Shown: positions 9,370 to 27,364, counted from the first letter of the stretch. The stretch: 64,000 nt of DNA from Pseudomonas sp. G.S.17 (GCF_038096165.1 NZ_CP151076.1:1550001-1614000); one strand, 5' to 3'. A program made the numbers and translations. The notes: generated by a model not told the origin, from the letters alone.

Positions 9370-11757
9370 ATGAAACGTCTGCTGCTAACTGCGGTTCTTG
9401 CCGCACTGATGATCGCCGAAGTTCACGCTGAGTCCTTCACCATCTCCGATATCCGTGTCAATGGCCTGCAGCGGGTTTCCGCTGGCAGTGTATTTGGTGC
9501 GCTGCCGCTGAACGTTGGCGAGCAAGCGGATGATGGTCGTCTGGTCGATGCCACTCGCGCGCTGTTCAAGACTGGGTTCTTTCAGGACATCCAGGTGGGC
9601 CGTGACGGGAATGTGCTGGTTATCAGTGTCGTCGAGCGCCCGTCTGTGGCGAGCATCGAGATCGAAGGCAACAAGGCCATCTCTACCGAAGACCTGATGA
9701 AAGGTCTCAAGCAGTCAGGTCTGGCTGAAGGTGAGATCTTCCAGCGCGCAACCCTTGAGGGTGTGCGTAACGAGCTGCAACGTCAGTACGTTGCCCAAGG
9801 TCGTTACTCCGCTGAGGTGGCTACCGAAGTCGTTCCTCAGCCGCGCAACCGCGTTGGCTTGAAGATCAACATCAATGAAGGCACCGTCGCTGCTATCCAG
9901 CACATCAACGTGGTGGGTAACACGGTGTTCCCTGATGAAGACCTGATTGGTCTTTTCGAGCTCAAGACCACCAACTGGCTTTCCTTCTTCAAGAACGACG
10001 ACAAGTACGCCCGTGAGAAACTCTCCGGCGACCTCGAACGTCTGCGTTCCTACTACCTTGATCGCGGCTATATCAATATGGATATCGCTTCGACCCAGGT
10101 ATCGATCACGCCTGACAAGAAGAACGTGTACATCACGGTCAACGTCAACGAAGGCCAGAAATACAGCGTCAAGTCGGTCAAGCTGAGCGGCGACCTCAAG
10201 GTGCCGGAAGATCAGGTCAAATCCCTGCTGCTGGTCAAGCCGGGCCAGGTCTTCTCCCGCAAGGTCATGACCACCACCTCCGAACTGATCACCCGTCGTC
10301 TGGGTAACGAGGGTTACACCTTCGCCAACGTCAACGGCGTACCAACGCCGCACGACGAAGACCACACGGTTGATATCACCTTCGTGGTGGATCCGGGCAA
10401 ACGTGCCTACGTGAACCGCATCAACTTCCGTGGCAACACCAAGTCTGCGGACGAAGTGCTGCGTCGCGAAATGCGTCAGATGGAAGGTGGCTGGGCTTCG
10501 ACCTACCTGATCGACCAGTCGAAAACCCGTCTTGATCGCCTGGGCTTCTTTAAAGAAGTGAACGTTGAAACCCCGCCTGTGCCGGGTACCGACGATCAGG
10601 TGGACGTCAACTACGCCGTTGAAGAGCAAGCCTCCGGTTCGATCACCGCCAGCGTCGGTTTCGCCCAGAGCGCCGGTCTGATCCTCGGTGGTTCGATCAG
10701 CCAGAACAACTTCCTCGGTACCGGTAACAAGGTCAGCATCGGCCTGACCCGCAGCGAATACCAGAGCCGCTACAACTTCAGCTATGTCGATCCGTACTGG
10801 ACTGCTGATGGCGTGAGCCTGGGTTACAACGCGTTCTATCGCACGACCGACTACAAAGACCTCGATGTCGACGTGGCAAGCTATGCGGTAGACAGCCTGG
10901 GTGCTGGCATCAGCATGGGCTACCCGATCAACGAGACCTCGCGTCTGACCTTCGGCCTTACCGTTCAGCAGGATGAAATCAAGACCGGTACTTACACCGT
11001 TGATGAAATCTACGATTTCGTGAATCAGGAAGGCGACAAATACCTGAACTTCAAGGCGTCTGCCGGCTGGTCCGAATCCACCTTGAACAAAGGTGTACTG
11101 GCAACTCGCGGTCATTCGCAAAGCCTGGTGCTGGAAACCACCTTGCCGGGCAGCGACCTGTCGTTCTTCAAGCTTGATTACCGCGCGCAGTATTTCCACC
11201 CGATCACCGACAACTACACCCTGCGTCTGCACACCGAGCTGGGTTATGGCGACGGTTATGGTTCGACCTCCGGTCTGCCGTTCTACGAGAACTACTATGC
11301 CGGTGGCTTCAACTCGGTACGTGGTTTCAAGGACAGCACCCTCGGTCCACGCAGTACGCCGAGTCGTGGTGCTGACGTGACCGGTAACAAAGGTACGCTG
11401 GCTGACCCGGATCAGGATCCACTGCCGTTCGGTGGTAACGTATTGGTCCAGGGTGGCGTAGAGGTCATGTTCCCTCTGCCATTCATCAAGGATCAACGTT
11501 CCCTGCGTACTTCGCTGTTCTGGGACGTGGGTAACGTATTCGACAGCAATTGCGGCTCGTCGAAACGGACCACCACTGACAAGAAAGTCGAGTGCAATAA
11601 CGTCGACCTTTCCGGTCTGGCAAGCTCCGTCGGTGTAGGCGTCACGTGGATCACTGCGCTTGGCCCGTTGAGCTTCGCCTTGGCGATGCCGATCAAGAAG
11701 CCGGACGACAACACCGAAACTCAAGTATTCCAGTTCTCCCTTGGTCAGACCTTCTAA
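9370..11757 (+). CDS. bamA: Outer-membrane protein assembly factor BamA
   Basis: Core of the BAM machine that folds beta-barrel proteins into the outer membrane. The 795 aa precursor has a signal peptide (about residues 1-20, cut near VHA-ES), five POTRA domains to about residue 420, and a 16-strand barrel ending in Phe. The conserved loop-6 motif VRGF is present in FNSVRGFKDSTLGPR. ATG 9370 follows AAAGGA and directly precedes the signal sequence. It lies between rseP and skp, the conserved envelope-assembly order. Confidence 0.98.
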   Translation: MKRLLLTAVLAALMIAEVHAESFTISDIRVNGLQRVSAGSVFGALPLNVGEQADDGRLVDATRALFKTGFFQDIQVGRDGNVLVISVVERPSVASIEIEGNKAISTEDLMKGLKQSGLAEGEIFQRATLEGVRNELQRQYVAQGRYSAEVATEVVPQPRNRVGLKININEGTVAAIQHINVVGNTVFPDEDLIGLFELKTTNWLSFFKNDDKYAREKLSGDLERLRSYYLDRGYINMDIASTQVSITPDKKNVYITVNVNEGQKYSVKSVKLSGDLKVPEDQVKSLLLVKPGQVFSRKVMTTTSELITRRLGNEGYTFANVNGVPTPHDEDHTVDITFVVDPGKRAYVNRINFRGNTKSADEVLRREMRQMEGGWASTYLIDQSKTRLDRLGFFKEVNVETPPVPGTDDQVDVNYAVEEQASGSITASVGFAQSAGLILGGSISQNNFLGTGNKVSIGLTRSEYQSRYNFSYVDPYWTADGVSLGYNAFYRTTDYKDLDVDVASYAVDSLGAGISMGYPINETSRLTFGLTVQQDEIKTGTYTVDEIYDFVNQEGDKYLNFKASAGWSESTLNKGVLATRGHSQSLVLETTLPGSDLSFFKLDYRAQYFHPITDNYTLRLHTELGYGDGYGSTSGLPFYENYYAGGFNSVRGFKDSTLGPRSTPSRGADVTGNKGTLADPDQDPLPFGGNVLVQGGVEVMFPLPFIKDQRSLRTSLFWDVGNVFDSNCGSSKRTTTDKKVECNNVDLSGLASSVGVGVTWITALGPLSFALAMPIKKPDDNTETQVFQFSLGQTF

Positions 11758-11802
11758 GGGTCTGGTCTTAGCTAATGACAACGAATTCCGTAGGAGTAGA
11801 TC

Positions 11803-12306
11803 GTGCGTAAGTTGACTCAATTGGTACTGCTTGCAACTGTTCTCGTTGCAAGCCCGGCGTTTGCCGAAATGAAAATCGCTGTCCTGAACTATCAGATGGC
11901 TTTGCTGGAATCTGATGCGGCCAAGAGATATGCCGTTGACGCAGAGAAGAAGTTCGGTCCGCAACTGACCAAACTGAAGTCTCTGGAAAGCAGCGCCAAA
12001 GGCATCCAGGATCGTCTGGTAAGTGGCGGCGACAAAATGGCCCAGCCTGAGCGCGAGCGTCTTGAGCTTGAATTCAAGCAGAAGGCTCGTGACTTCCAGT
12101 TCCAGTCCAAGGAGCTGAACGAAGCCAAAGCCGTTGCCGACCGCGAAATGCTCAAGCAACTCAAGCCGAAGCTGGATCAGGCTGTAGAAGAAGTGATCAA
12201 GAAAGGCGCATTTGACCTGGTCTTCGAGCGCGGTGCTGTGATTGACGTCAAGCCTCAGTACGACGTTACTCGCCAGGTCATCGAGCGCATGAATCAGCTG
12301 AAGTAA
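11803..12306 (+). CDS. skp: Periplasmic chaperone Skp (OmpH)
   Basis: Holds unfolded outer-membrane proteins in the periplasm on the way to BamA. At 167 aa with a GTG start; signal peptide residues 1-21 (LVASPAFA then E), followed by a long charged alpha-helical region (about 40-140, rich in K, E, L and Q) that forms the tentacles of the trimer. A ribosome binding site TAGGAG (11791-11796) supports the start. Three bases separate it from lpxD. Confidence 0.95.
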   Translation: MRKLTQLVLLATVLVASPAFAEMKIAVLNYQMALLESDAAKRYAVDAEKKFGPQLTKLKSLESSAKGIQDRLVSGGDKMAQPERERLELEFKQKARDFQFQSKELNEAKAVADREMLKQLKPKLDQAVEEVIKKGAFDLVFERGAVIDVKPQYDVTRQVIERMNQLK

Positions 12307-12309
12307 GTC

Positions 12310-13365
12310 ATGACTGTATCCATCAAGCTCGGCCAATTGGCCGAGTTCCTTGGCGCGACCCTACGTGGCGCCGAGGATAAAGAGATAACCGGGCTGGCCA
12401 CTTTACAAGAGGCCGGCCCTGGTCATGTCAGTTTCCTGGCAAATCCGCAATATCGTAAATTTCTCGCCGATACCCATGCGTCTGCCGTGTTGCTTAAACC
12501 TGCGGATGCCGAGTTGTTCGTCGGGGATGCGTTGCTGGTGCCAGACCCTTATCTGGCCTATGCACGAATTTCTCACCTGTTCGACCCCAAGCCCAAGGCT
12601 GCACCCGGTGTGCATCCGACGGCCATCGTCGCGGCAGATGCGTTCGTCGATGCCGCTGCCAGTGTCGGCGCGTTCGCCGTCATTGAAAGCGGTGCGCGGA
12701 TTGCCGCCGGCGTGACCATCGGTGCTCACTGCTTCATCGGTGCCCGTTGTGAAATCGGTGCCGACGGCTGGCTCGCTCCTCGGGTAACGCTTTACCACGA
12801 TGTACGCATCGGCGAGCGCGTGGTGATTCAGTCGGGCGCGGTGTTGGGCGGTGAAGGGTTTGGCTTCGCCAGTGACAAAGGTATCTGGCAGAAAATCGCG
12901 CAGATTGGCGGTGTGCTGGTAGGCGACGACGTGGAAATTGGCGTGAATACCGCCATCGACCGCGGCGCGCTGGCCGATACCCGCATCGGCAATGGCGTGA
13001 AGCTGGACAACCAGATCCAGATTGCCCACAACGTGCAAATTGGCGATCACACCGCGATGGCCGCCTGCGTGGGGATATCCGGTAGCACAAAGATTGGTAA
13101 ACATTGCACCCTTGCCGGCGGTGTCGGGCTGGTGGGGCATATTGAAATCTGCGATGGCGTTTTCATCACCGGCATGACCATGGTGACGCACTCGATCACC
13201 GAACCAGGGGCCTATTCTTCGGGTACGGCGATGCAACCGGCCGCTGAATGGCGTAAAAGCGCAGCACGCATTCGCAAGATCGATGACATGGCGCGCAGGC
13301 TGCAAAAGCTGGAAAAGATGGTCGAGGCCGTGACCTCAGGCGTTAATGCTTCATCTGATGGCTGA
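12310..13365 (+). CDS. lpxD: UDP-3-O-(3-hydroxyacyl)glucosamine N-acyltransferase
   Basis: Third step of lipid A synthesis; transfers a 3-hydroxyacyl chain from ACP to the 2-amino group. The 351 aa product has the N-terminal uridine-binding domain, a left-handed beta-helix of hexapeptide repeats (about residues 100-290) and a C-terminal helix. The catalytic His lies in [15 protein letters not shown], and NTAIDRGAL is a typical coil. Part of the skp-lpxD-fabZ-lpxA-lpxB run. Confidence 0.97.
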   Translation: MTVSIKLGQLAEFLGATLRGAEDKEITGLATLQEAGPGHVSFLANPQYRKFLADTHASAVLLKPADAELFVGDALLVPDPYLAYARISHLFDPKPKAAPGVHPTAIVAADAFVDAAASVGAFAVIESGARIAAGVTIGAHCFIGARCEIGADGWLAPRVTLYHDVRIGERVVIQSGAVLGGEGFGFASDKGIWQKIAQIGGVLVGDDVEIGVNTAIDRGALADTRIGNGVKLDNQIQIAHNVQIGDHTAMAACVGISGSTKIGKHCTLAGGVGLVGHIEICDGVFITGMTMVTHSITEPGAYSSGTAMQPAAEWRKSAARIRKIDDMARRLQKLEKMVEAVTSGVNASSDG

Positions 13366-13476
13366 TACCTTTTTCATATCAAGCGTGCACAGCCGATAAA
13401 TTGCCTCCTTGATTTGCAGAGGAGTGCTGCGCACCCGTCGCGCACTCCCAATCTTTACTACAGGCTTCCCCACGAA

Positions 13477-13917
13477 ATGATGGACATCAACGAAATTCGC
13501 GAATACCTGCCTCACCGCTACCCGTTCCTGCTGGTGGACCGTGTAGTTGAGCTGGATGTTGAGAGCAAGAGCATTCGTGCCTACAAGAATGTCAGCATCA
13601 ATGAACCGTTCTTCAACGGTCACTTCCCTGCGCATCCAATCATGCCGGGCGTGTTGATCATCGAAGCGATGGCCCAGGCAGCCGGTATCCTTGGTTTTAA
13701 AATGCTTGACGTGAAGCCTGCCGATGGCACGCTTTACTACTTCGTGGGCTCCGACAAGCTGCGTTTCCGCCAGCCAGTGCTGCCGGGCGACCAGCTGATT
13801 CTTGAAGCGAAGTTCATCAGTTGCAAACGTCAGATCTGGAAGTTCGAATGCCAGGCCTCGGTCGACGGCAAGCCGGTGTGCTCCGCAGAAATCATCTGTG
13901 CGGAACGTAAACTATGA
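13477..13917 (+). CDS. fabZ: 3-hydroxyacyl-[ACP] dehydratase FabZ
   Basis: Hot-dog-fold dehydratase of type II fatty-acid synthesis, making trans-2-enoyl-ACP. From ATG 13477 the product is 146 aa and starts [17 protein letters not shown], matching the family; the upstream in-frame extension has no family support. The catalytic pair is intact: His49 in GHFPAHP and Glu63 in LIIEAMAQ. Overlaps lpxA by 4 bases. FabZ and LpxA compete for 3-hydroxyacyl-ACP, so their coupling balances phospholipid and lipid A output. Confidence 0.97.
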   Translation: MMDINEIREYLPHRYPFLLVDRVVELDVESKSIRAYKNVSINEPFFNGHFPAHPIMPGVLIIEAMAQAAGILGFKMLDVKPADGTLYYFVGSDKLRFRQPVLPGDQLILEAKFISCKRQIWKFECQASVDGKPVCSAEIICAERKL

Positions 13918-14690
13918 GTTTGATTGACTCTCGCGCAATCATCGATCCGACAGCCATTCTGGCTGACGATGTAGAGGTCGGCCCGTGGTCGATCGTCGGA
14001 GCCGGTGTGGAAATTGGCGAGGGTACAGTGATCGGGCCGCACGTGATCCTGCGTGGCCCGACGCGGATCGGTAAACACAATCGCATCTACCAGTTTTCCT
14101 CGGTAGGCGAAGACACACCCGATCTCAAGTACAAAGGCGAAGAGACGCGCCTGGTGATCGGCGATCACAACGTGATTCGTGAAGGTGTGACGATCCATCG
14201 TGGCACTATTCAGGATCGCGCCGAAACCACGCTGGGTGATCACAATCTGATCATGGCTTACGCGCATATTGGCCATGACAGCGTCATCGGCAATAACTGC
14301 ATTCTGGTCAACAACACCGCGTTGGCCGGTCATGTGCACGTTGACGATTGGGCGATCCTGTCCGGATTTACGCTGGTGCATCAGTTCTGCCACATCGGCG
14401 CCCACAGCTTCTCAGGCATGGGCACCGCAATTGGCAAGGACGTTCCTGCATTTGTCACGGTCTTCGGCAACCCCGCGGAGGCCCGCAGCATGAACTTCGA
14501 AGGCATGCGTCGTCGCGGCTTTGCCGAAGACGCCATCCACGCGCTGCGTCGAGCGTACAAAGTGGTTTATCGCCAAGGCCTGACGGTCGATCAGGCGATT
14601 GCCGAACTCGCCGAGCCTGCCGCATTGTTTCCTGAAGTGGCTGTGTTCCTCGAGTCCATTCAATCGTCGACTCGCGGCATTACTCGCTAA
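13914..14690 (+). CDS. lpxA: UDP-N-acetylglucosamine O-acyltransferase LpxA
   Basis: First step of lipid A synthesis; adds a 3-hydroxyacyl chain to the 3-OH of UDP-GlcNAc. The 258 aa product is mostly left-handed beta-helix, with the catalytic His in [15 protein letters not shown] near residue 124 and the [15 protein letters not shown] block ([11 protein letters not shown]) that opens the C-terminal helical domain. The start overlaps the fabZ stop (ATGA), and 2 bases separate its stop from lpxB. Confidence 0.97.
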   Translation: MSLIDSRAIIDPTAILADDVEVGPWSIVGAGVEIGEGTVIGPHVILRGPTRIGKHNRIYQFSSVGEDTPDLKYKGEETRLVIGDHNVIREGVTIHRGTIQDRAETTLGDHNLIMAYAHIGHDSVIGNNCILVNNTALAGHVHVDDWAILSGFTLVHQFCHIGAHSFSGMGTAIGKDVPAFVTVFGNPAEARSMNFEGMRRRGFAEDAIHALRRAYKVVYRQGLTVDQAIAELAEPAALFPEVAVFLESIQSSTRGITR

Positions 14691-14692
14691 CC

Positions 14693-15832
14693 ATGACTGG
14701 CGTATTGCGTATCGCGCTGGTGGCTGGCGAGGCTTCCGGCGATATTCTCGGTTCCGGACTGATGCGCGCCATCAAGGCTCGTCATCCTGATGCGCAATTC
14801 ATTGGGGTCGGCGGTCCGCTGATGGAAGCCGAAGGCATGGTTTCCTATTTCCCCATGGAACGCCTGTCGGTCATGGGACTGGTCGAGGTGCTGGGGCGTT
14901 TGCGCGAACTGCTCGCCAAACGCAAAGTGCTGGTACAGACCCTGATCGATGAAAAGCCTGACTTGTTCATCGGCATCGATGCGCCGGATTTCACCCTCAA
15001 CATCGAACTTCAATTACGCCGTGCCGGCATCAAGACCGTGCATTACGTCAGCCCGTCGGTCTGGGCCTGGCGGCAAAAGCGGGTGCTGAAGATTCGTGAG
15101 GGTTGCGATCTGATGCTCACGTTGCTGCCTTTCGAAGCACGTTTCTATGAAGAAAAGGGCGTGCCGGTCAAGTTCGTCGGGCATCCTTTGGCCGACACCA
15201 TTCCGCTTGAGGCTGATCGTGCTGCGGCCCGCGTGGAGCTCGGCTTGGGCGATGGCCCCGTTGTCGCGTTGATGCCGGGTAGCCGTGGTGGCGAAGTAGG
15301 CCGTCTGGGCACTCTGTTTCTTGATGCTGCGCAGCTGCTGCTGGCTCAACGTCCTGGGCTGCGCTTCGTACTGCCGTGTGCCAGCCCGCAGCGCCGGGCG
15401 CAAATCGAACAATTGCTGCAAGGTCGTGAGTTGCCGCTGACGCTTCTCGACGGCGGTTCGCACCTGGCGCTCGCCGCCTGCGACGCGGTGTTGATCGCGT
15501 CCGGCACCGCCACCCTCGAAGCCTTGTTGTACAAACGACCAATGGTCGTTGCCTATCGAATGGCACCGATTACCTTTTGGATACTCAAGCGTTTGGTGAA
15601 AAGCCCGTACGTCTCCCTGCCGAACCTGCTGGCCCAGCGCCTGCTGGTTCCGGAATTGCTGCAAGATGCGGCGACCGCCGAAACATTGGCGCAGACGCTG
15701 CTGCCGCTGCTTGAAGGCGGCCAGGAACAGACTTCGGGCTTTGATGAAATACACCGGACCTTGCGTCGCGATGCCTCCAATCAGGCCGCCGAAGCGGTAT
15801 TGAGCCTGATCGGTCGCTCGCCTTCACTGTGA
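14693..15832 (+). CDS. lpxB: Lipid-A-disaccharide synthase
   Basis: Glycosyltransferase (GT19) that joins lipid X and UDP-2,3-diacylglucosamine to the tetra-acyl disaccharide. At 379 aa it is normal length; recognisable blocks are [15 protein letters not shown] at the N-terminus, [13 protein letters not shown] near residue 118, [10 protein letters not shown] near residue 194 and [20 protein letters not shown] near residue 267. The substrate is membrane-bound and the enzyme peripheral (family knowledge). Confidence 0.97.
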   Translation: MTGVLRIALVAGEASGDILGSGLMRAIKARHPDAQFIGVGGPLMEAEGMVSYFPMERLSVMGLVEVLGRLRELLAKRKVLVQTLIDEKPDLFIGIDAPDFTLNIELQLRRAGIKTVHYVSPSVWAWRQKRVLKIREGCDLMLTLLPFEARFYEEKGVPVKFVGHPLADTIPLEADRAAARVELGLGDGPVVALMPGSRGGEVGRLGTLFLDAAQLLLAQRPGLRFVLPCASPQRRAQIEQLLQGRELPLTLLDGGSHLALAACDAVLIASGTATLEALLYKRPMVVAYRMAPITFWILKRLVKSPYVSLPNLLAQRLLVPELLQDAATAETLAQTLLPLLEGGQEQTSGFDEIHRTLRRDASNQAAEAVLSLIGRSPSL

Positions 15833-15843
15833 GTGCACGAACA

Positions 15844-16494
15844 ATGCAAATGGGTCTGGATTTCAATCTGGTCGAAGAACTGGTTGCCGGCGTCGACGAG
15901 GTGGGTCGCGGCCCGCTGTGTGGCGCGGTAGTGACCGCTGCCGTGATCCTCGATCCACGTCGGCCGATTCTGGGTCTGAATGACTCGAAGAAGCTCACCG
16001 AAGCCAAGCGCGAAAAGCTCTACGACGAAATTTGCGAGAAAGCCTTGTGCTGGTATATCGCCAGGGCTGAGGTCGAGGAAATCGACGAGCTGAACATTCT
16101 GCATGCCACGATGCTGGCCATGAAGCGCGCCGTTGAAGGTCTGATCATTACGCCAAAGCTGGCACTGATTGATGGCAACCGTTGCCCGCAGCTGTCGGTG
16201 CCCAGCGCGCCGGTGATCCAGGGCGATGCCCAGGTTCCGGCGATTGCCGCGGCGTCGATTCTGGCCAAAGTCAGTCGTGATCGGGAAATGGCCGCGTTTG
16301 AACTGATATATCCGGGCTACGGCATGGGCGCGCATAAGGGTTATCCGACGCCCGTCCATCTGGAAGCCTTGGCGCGACTGGGCCCGACACCGATTCATCG
16401 GCGTTCTTTTGCGCCGGTACGTGCAGCCTATGCAGCCCGCGAGATGATGATGTTGAGCAACATGCCGTCATTATCGGTATTCCCGCTGGACTGA
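15844..16494 (+). CDS. rnhB: Ribonuclease HII
   Basis: Cleaves RNA in RNA-DNA hybrids and single ribonucleotides in DNA. The 216 aa product has the catalytic [10 protein letters not shown] (Asp18, Glu19), ALIDGN and [14 protein letters not shown] chose ATG 15844, giving the family start [21 protein letters not shown]; a GTG at 15829 overlapping the lpxB stop would add five residues and cannot be excluded. The C-terminus carries about 15 residues ([16 protein letters not shown] region) beyond the usual RRSFAPVR end. Confidence 0.95.
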   Translation: MQMGLDFNLVEELVAGVDEVGRGPLCGAVVTAAVILDPRRPILGLNDSKKLTEAKREKLYDEICEKALCWYIARAEVEEIDELNILHATMLAMKRAVEGLIITPKLALIDGNRCPQLSVPSAPVIQGDAQVPAIAAASILAKVSRDREMAAFELIYPGYGMGAHKGYPTPVHLEALARLGPTPIHRRSFAPVRAAYAAREMMMLSNMPSLSVFPLD

Positions 16495-16515
16495 CAGTGG
16501 GCTGATGTTTTGCCA

Positions 16516-16547
16516 AAGGCCCGGTACAATCCGGGCCTTCGTTTTTT
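16516..16547 (+). terminator. Terminator between rnhB and dnaE
   Basis: AAGGCCCGG and CCGGGCCTT form a perfect 9-bp stem around TACAAT, followed by CG and six T. It closes the lpx-rnhB unit. The loop TACAAT also resembles a -10 hexamer for dnaE, which starts 23 bases after the T-run; that second role is only a possibility. Confidence 0.8.
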
Positions 16548-16569
16548 GTTCTAGCGCTATAGGATCACC

Positions 16570-20091
<3,522 letters not shown>

Positions 20092-20200
20092 ACTCAGCCC
20101 TGAATTTTTAATCTCGACCTGAATGCGCCAGTTCCCGTAAGGTATGGCGCTCACGGATCAACCGGCCGGCCTCTTGGCCGTCGACCCAAGACGGATGCCT

Positions 20201-21148
20201 ATGAACCCGAATTTTCTTGATTTCGAACAGCCGATCGCTGACCTGCAAGCCAAGATCGAAGAATTGCGCTTGGTGGGTAATGACAACTCGCTGAATATCG
20301 GCGACGAAATCTCGCGTCTGCAGGAAAAGAGCAACACGCTGACCGAAAGCATTTTCGGCAATCTGACCAGCTGGCAGATCGCACGTATGGCGCGTCATCC
20401 GCGTCGTCCGTACACCCTGGACTACATTCAGCACATTTTCACCGAGTTCGATGAACTGCACGGCGACCGTCACTTTTCCGACGACGCCGCGATTGTCGGT
20501 GGCGTCGCGCGTCTGGAAGGTCAACCAGTGATGGTCATCGGCCACCAGAAGGGTCGTGAAGTCCGCGAAAAGGTTCGCCGCAACTTCGGCATGCCGCGTC
20601 CAGAAGGCTATCGCAAAGCCTGCCGCCTGATGGAAATGGCCGAACGCTTCAAGATGCCGATCCTGACCTTCATCGACACGCCGGGTGCTTACCCTGGCAT
20701 CGACGCTGAAGAGCGCAACCAGAGCGAAGCGATTGCCTGGAATTTGCGAGTCATGGCGCGTCTGAAAACCCCGATCATCGCCACCGTTATTGGCGAAGGC
20801 GGTTCCGGCGGCGCATTGGCCATTGGCGTCTGCGACCAGCTGAACATGCTGCAGTATTCGACCTACGCGGTCATTTCCCCGGAAGGTTGCGCATCGATCC
20901 TGTGGAAAACCGCTGACAAGGCGCCGGACGCTGCCGAAGCCATGGGCATCACCGCTGATCGCCTCAAGGGCCTGGGCATCGTTGATAAAGTCATCGGTGA
21001 ACCGCTGGGTGGCGCCCATCGCGATCCTGCCGGTGCTGCCGAGTCGATTCGTCAGGAACTGAGCGATCAGTTGCAGATGCTCAAGAAGTTCGACAACGAC
21101 GCGCTGCTGGCCCGCCGTTATGAGCGTTTGATGAGTTACGGTCTGTAA
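20201..21148 (+). CDS. accA: Acetyl-CoA carboxylase carboxyltransferase subunit alpha
   Basis: Alpha half of the carboxyltransferase that makes malonyl-CoA for fatty-acid synthesis. From ATG 20201 the product is 315 aa and starts [20 protein letters not shown], the family N-terminus; an upstream in-frame start would add residues not found in relatives. Motifs: [13 protein letters not shown] near residue 82, [20 protein letters not shown] and [13 protein letters not shown] (oxyanion region). Lies 109 bases after dnaE. Confidence 0.97.
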   Translation: MNPNFLDFEQPIADLQAKIEELRLVGNDNSLNIGDEISRLQEKSNTLTESIFGNLTSWQIARMARHPRRPYTLDYIQHIFTEFDELHGDRHFSDDAAIVGGVARLEGQPVMVIGHQKGREVREKVRRNFGMPRPEGYRKACRLMEMAERFKMPILTFIDTPGAYPGIDAEERNQSEAIAWNLRVMARLKTPIIATVIGEGGSGGALAIGVCDQLNMLQYSTYAVISPEGCASILWKTADKAPDAAEAMGITADRLKGLGIVDKVIGEPLGGAHRDPAGAAESIRQELSDQLQMLKKFDNDALLARRYERLMSYGL

Positions 21149-21160
21149 TCTGGATGCCCC

Positions 21161-21270
21161 GTGGGAGCTGATTCGTTCGCGAGCCTTCGCGGATAAATCC
21201 GCTCCTGCAGGGACGCGCGGTGTCTCTGTTCGCGGTGTCTCTGTAGGAGCGAATTTATTCGCGAGAAGCT
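21161..21270. repeat. REP-type extragenic palindromes between accA and tilS
   Basis: Two units in the 167-base gap. The first (21161-21210) begins GTGGGAGCTGATTCGTTCGCG and ends in ATCCGCTCCTGCAG; the second (21242-21268) reads GTAGGAGCGAATTTATTCGC then GAG. GGAGCG and CGCTCC ends with TTCGCG cores are typical of Pseudomonas REPs. A short direct repeat, CGCGGTGTCTCTGT, occurs twice between them (21217-21244). No RAYT transposase is in the window. Confidence 0.7.
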
Positions 21271-21348
21271 ATTTCAGGCACCATAGAAGTAGCGTCTTAA
21301 TCGGCCTCTTCCCGGATGAATACCGTCCCACAGTTGAAATTTGTTGCA

Positions 21349-22683
21349 ATGACCACACACAAACACCCCCACGATCTCCCCGCCAGGCTTGCCCAAGCCC
21401 TGGCCCCTTGGCGCCACGCGCCCGTCTGGCACGTCGGTTTCTCCGGCGGCCTGGATTCCACGGTTCTGCTGCATGCGCTGGCTGATCTTGCCCGCCGCGA
21501 AACGCTGCCGCCCATCAACGCCATTCATGTTCATCACGGCCTTCAGGCTGCAGCCGATGCCTGGCCTGCACATTGCCAGCAGGTGTGCGATGCGCTGGGC
21601 GTGTCGTTGCAGGTGATGGCCGTGCAGGTCAAGGCCGAAGCCAGCCTGGAGCAGGCAGCGCGGGACGCCCGATATGCGGCATTCACTGCGACGTTGAAAC
21701 CCGATGAGGTGCTGCTGACGGCGCAACATCAGGACGATCAGGCCGAAACCCTGCTGTTCCGCTTGCTGCGGGGCGCGGGATTGCGCGGGCTGGCGGCAAT
21801 GCCTGTCAGCCGTGCGCTGGGCGAGGGCAGCCTGTTGCGGCCACTGCTGGGAATCTCGCGTGCTGATCTTGAAGCGTATGGCCGAGAGCATCAGTTGGCC
21901 TGGATCGAAGACCCCAGCAATAACGACGTGCAATTCTCCCGCAACTACCTGCGCAATCAGGTCATGCCTGCGCTGACTTCACGCTGGCCGCAAGCGGCGG
22001 CAAATCTGGCCCGCACCGCCGCGCATCTGGATGAGGCGCAGCAGTTGCTGAACGAACTGGCGGAACAGGATCTTATTGCCGCGCGTTCCGACAGCCTGTT
22101 GCCGTGGGTGGCCATCCCGTCGCTGGCGTTGGCACCGTTGGTCGATTTGTCGGCGGCGCGACAACGTAATGCGCTGCGCCATTGGCTCGCGCCCTTGACG
22201 CGTTTGCCGGACAGCGACCATTGGCGCGGTTGGGAAGATTTGCGCGATGCAGGGCAGGATGCGCGGCCGGTCTGGCGTCTGGCCGACGGCGAATTGCATC
22301 GCGCCGAAGGCCGTATCTGGTGGCTTAGCGGCGATTTCCTGCAACCGCTCAAGGCGGTTTCAGCGTGGGGTAATCTTGCCCGGCCGTTGCGCCTTCCCGG
22401 CAATGGCCAGTTGTGCATTGAAGGAAATATTCCGGCGGGATCGTTCGAGGTTCGTTATCGCCAGGGCGGGGAAATCCTGCATTTGCCGGGTCGCGGTCAT
22501 CGGGATCTCAAGCGTTTGCTCAATGAGCGCGGCATTCCGCTGTTTGTCCGCGGCCGATTGCCGCTGCTGTACCGCAACGGGCAGTTGCTGGCCGTCGCCA
22601 ACCTGCCGGAACTCAACGCCGATGCCCATGGCGACTGGCGTTTGCAATGGCAGGCGCCGACGAATGACCAAAGTTTGAGCTGA
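21349..22683 (+). CDS. tilS: tRNA(Ile) lysidine synthase
   Basis: Converts C34 to lysidine in tRNA-Ile(CAU) so that it reads AUA and is charged with Ile. The 444 aa product carries the PP-loop SGGLDST (about residues 33-39), HVHHGLQAAADAW, and the TilS C-terminal domain with GHRDLKRLLNERGIPLFVRG. I chose ATG 21349 because it places the PP-loop at the usual distance; an in-frame ATG at 21316 would add 11 residues. Neither start has a strong ribosome binding site. Upstream lies a REP pair. Confidence 0.93.
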   Translation: MTTHKHPHDLPARLAQALAPWRHAPVWHVGFSGGLDSTVLLHALADLARRETLPPINAIHVHHGLQAAADAWPAHCQQVCDALGVSLQVMAVQVKAEASLEQAARDARYAAFTATLKPDEVLLTAQHQDDQAETLLFRLLRGAGLRGLAAMPVSRALGEGSLLRPLLGISRADLEAYGREHQLAWIEDPSNNDVQFSRNYLRNQVMPALTSRWPQAAANLARTAAHLDEAQQLLNELAEQDLIAARSDSLLPWVAIPSLALAPLVDLSAARQRNALRHWLAPLTRLPDSDHWRGWEDLRDAGQDARPVWRLADGELHRAEGRIWWLSGDFLQPLKAVSAWGNLARPLRLPGNGQLCIEGNIPAGSFEVRYRQGGEILHLPGRGHRDLKRLLNERGIPLFVRGRLPLLYRNGQLLAVANLPELNADAHGDWRLQWQAPTNDQSLS

Positions 22684-22925
22684 AAGGCCATTTCCGGTAG
22701 ACTACGCTCCCTTCTTGATACAGCTTCTGTGGATTGTTTTTTAATCGACGGTAGCTGCCGGTTACCAACCCGTTTTTGCTGGGTAATTCTTAAATGTGGC
22801 GCGCAATCGACAGGCTTCAGGCCGGTCCGTTTCAACGCAGCAGTTCGGGAGTACACCGTGAATTTTGTCGGTAATCGGGGGCTTCGGCCTTCCTTCGCTT
22901 TCCCCGGCGGCTCTGACCGCTTTAA

Positions 22926-26895
<3,970 letters not shown>

Positions 26896-26995
26896 CTTTG
26901 AGATGGTAAAAAGACAGCCGGTGTTGTAAGAACATTCCGCTTTGCCGGATGATCGAGCAGCACCGATGCGGACATCCCTGGCTTTTGTAGGGATG

Positions 26996-27022
26996 ATTGA
27001 GCCTGGCGATGCCAGGCTCAAT
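26996..27022. other. Perfect 12-bp inverted repeat between eno and ftsB
   Basis: ATTGAGCCTGGC (26996-27007) and its exact reverse complement (27011-27022) flank the three bases GAT. There is no T-run on either side, so it is not a standard terminator. It may end eno transcripts, protect the mRNA or be a protein site. An imperfect TCCCT...AGGGA pair precedes it (26974-26993). Confidence 0.7.
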
Positions 27023-27085
27023 GCCCTCAGTCGCTTATTTCCGTTGTTGGCTCTGCTGTCTTTTTTTACTGGGTCCTGATATTCA

Positions 27086-27364
27086 ATGCGCAGTCCTAAC
27101 TGGTTGTTCCTTGTCTTGCTCCTGATGCTTGCGGGCCTGCAATATCGCCTGTGGGTTGGTAATGGGAGCCTGGCGCAGGTGGCCAGCCTCACTCAACAAA
27201 TCGCCGATCAGCATGCTGAAAACGAAGGCTTGCTGGAGCGCAATCGCGTGATGGATGCCGAAGTGCTGGAGCTGAAAAAAGGTATGGAGACTGTCGAAGA
27301 GCGTGCCCGTCACGAACTCGGTATGGTCAAGGACGGCGAAACGCTTTATCAGTTGGCACAATGA
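27086..27364 (+). CDS. ftsB: Cell division protein FtsB
   Basis: Small bitopic divisome protein that joins FtsL and FtsQ to activate septal peptidoglycan synthesis. The 92 aa product has a membrane segment at about residues 5-20 (LFLVLLLMLAGLQ), then GNGSLAQVASLTQQIADQHA, a heptad-rich coiled coil to about residue 70, and the conserved ERARHELGMVKDGE. It overlaps ispD by 4 bases (ATGA), the usual gammaproteobacterial pairing. Confidence 0.95.
   Translation: MRSPNWLFLVLLLMLAGLQYRLWVGNGSLAQVASLTQQIADQHAENEGLLERNRVMDAEVLELKKGMETVEERARHELGMVKDGETLYQLAQ

Noticed and set aside
9715..12336. An 873-codon open frame on the reverse strand across bamA and skp
   Set aside because: The forward strand encodes full BamA and Skp with all motifs. 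Long antisense frames are expected in GC-rich DNA with strong third-position bias, and this one has no recognisable domain or ribosome binding site.
21217..21244. Short direct repeat CGCGGTGTCTCTGT as the start of a CRISPR-like array
   Set aside because: Only two copies with no spacers of regular length; it belongs to the REP-rich gap after accA.
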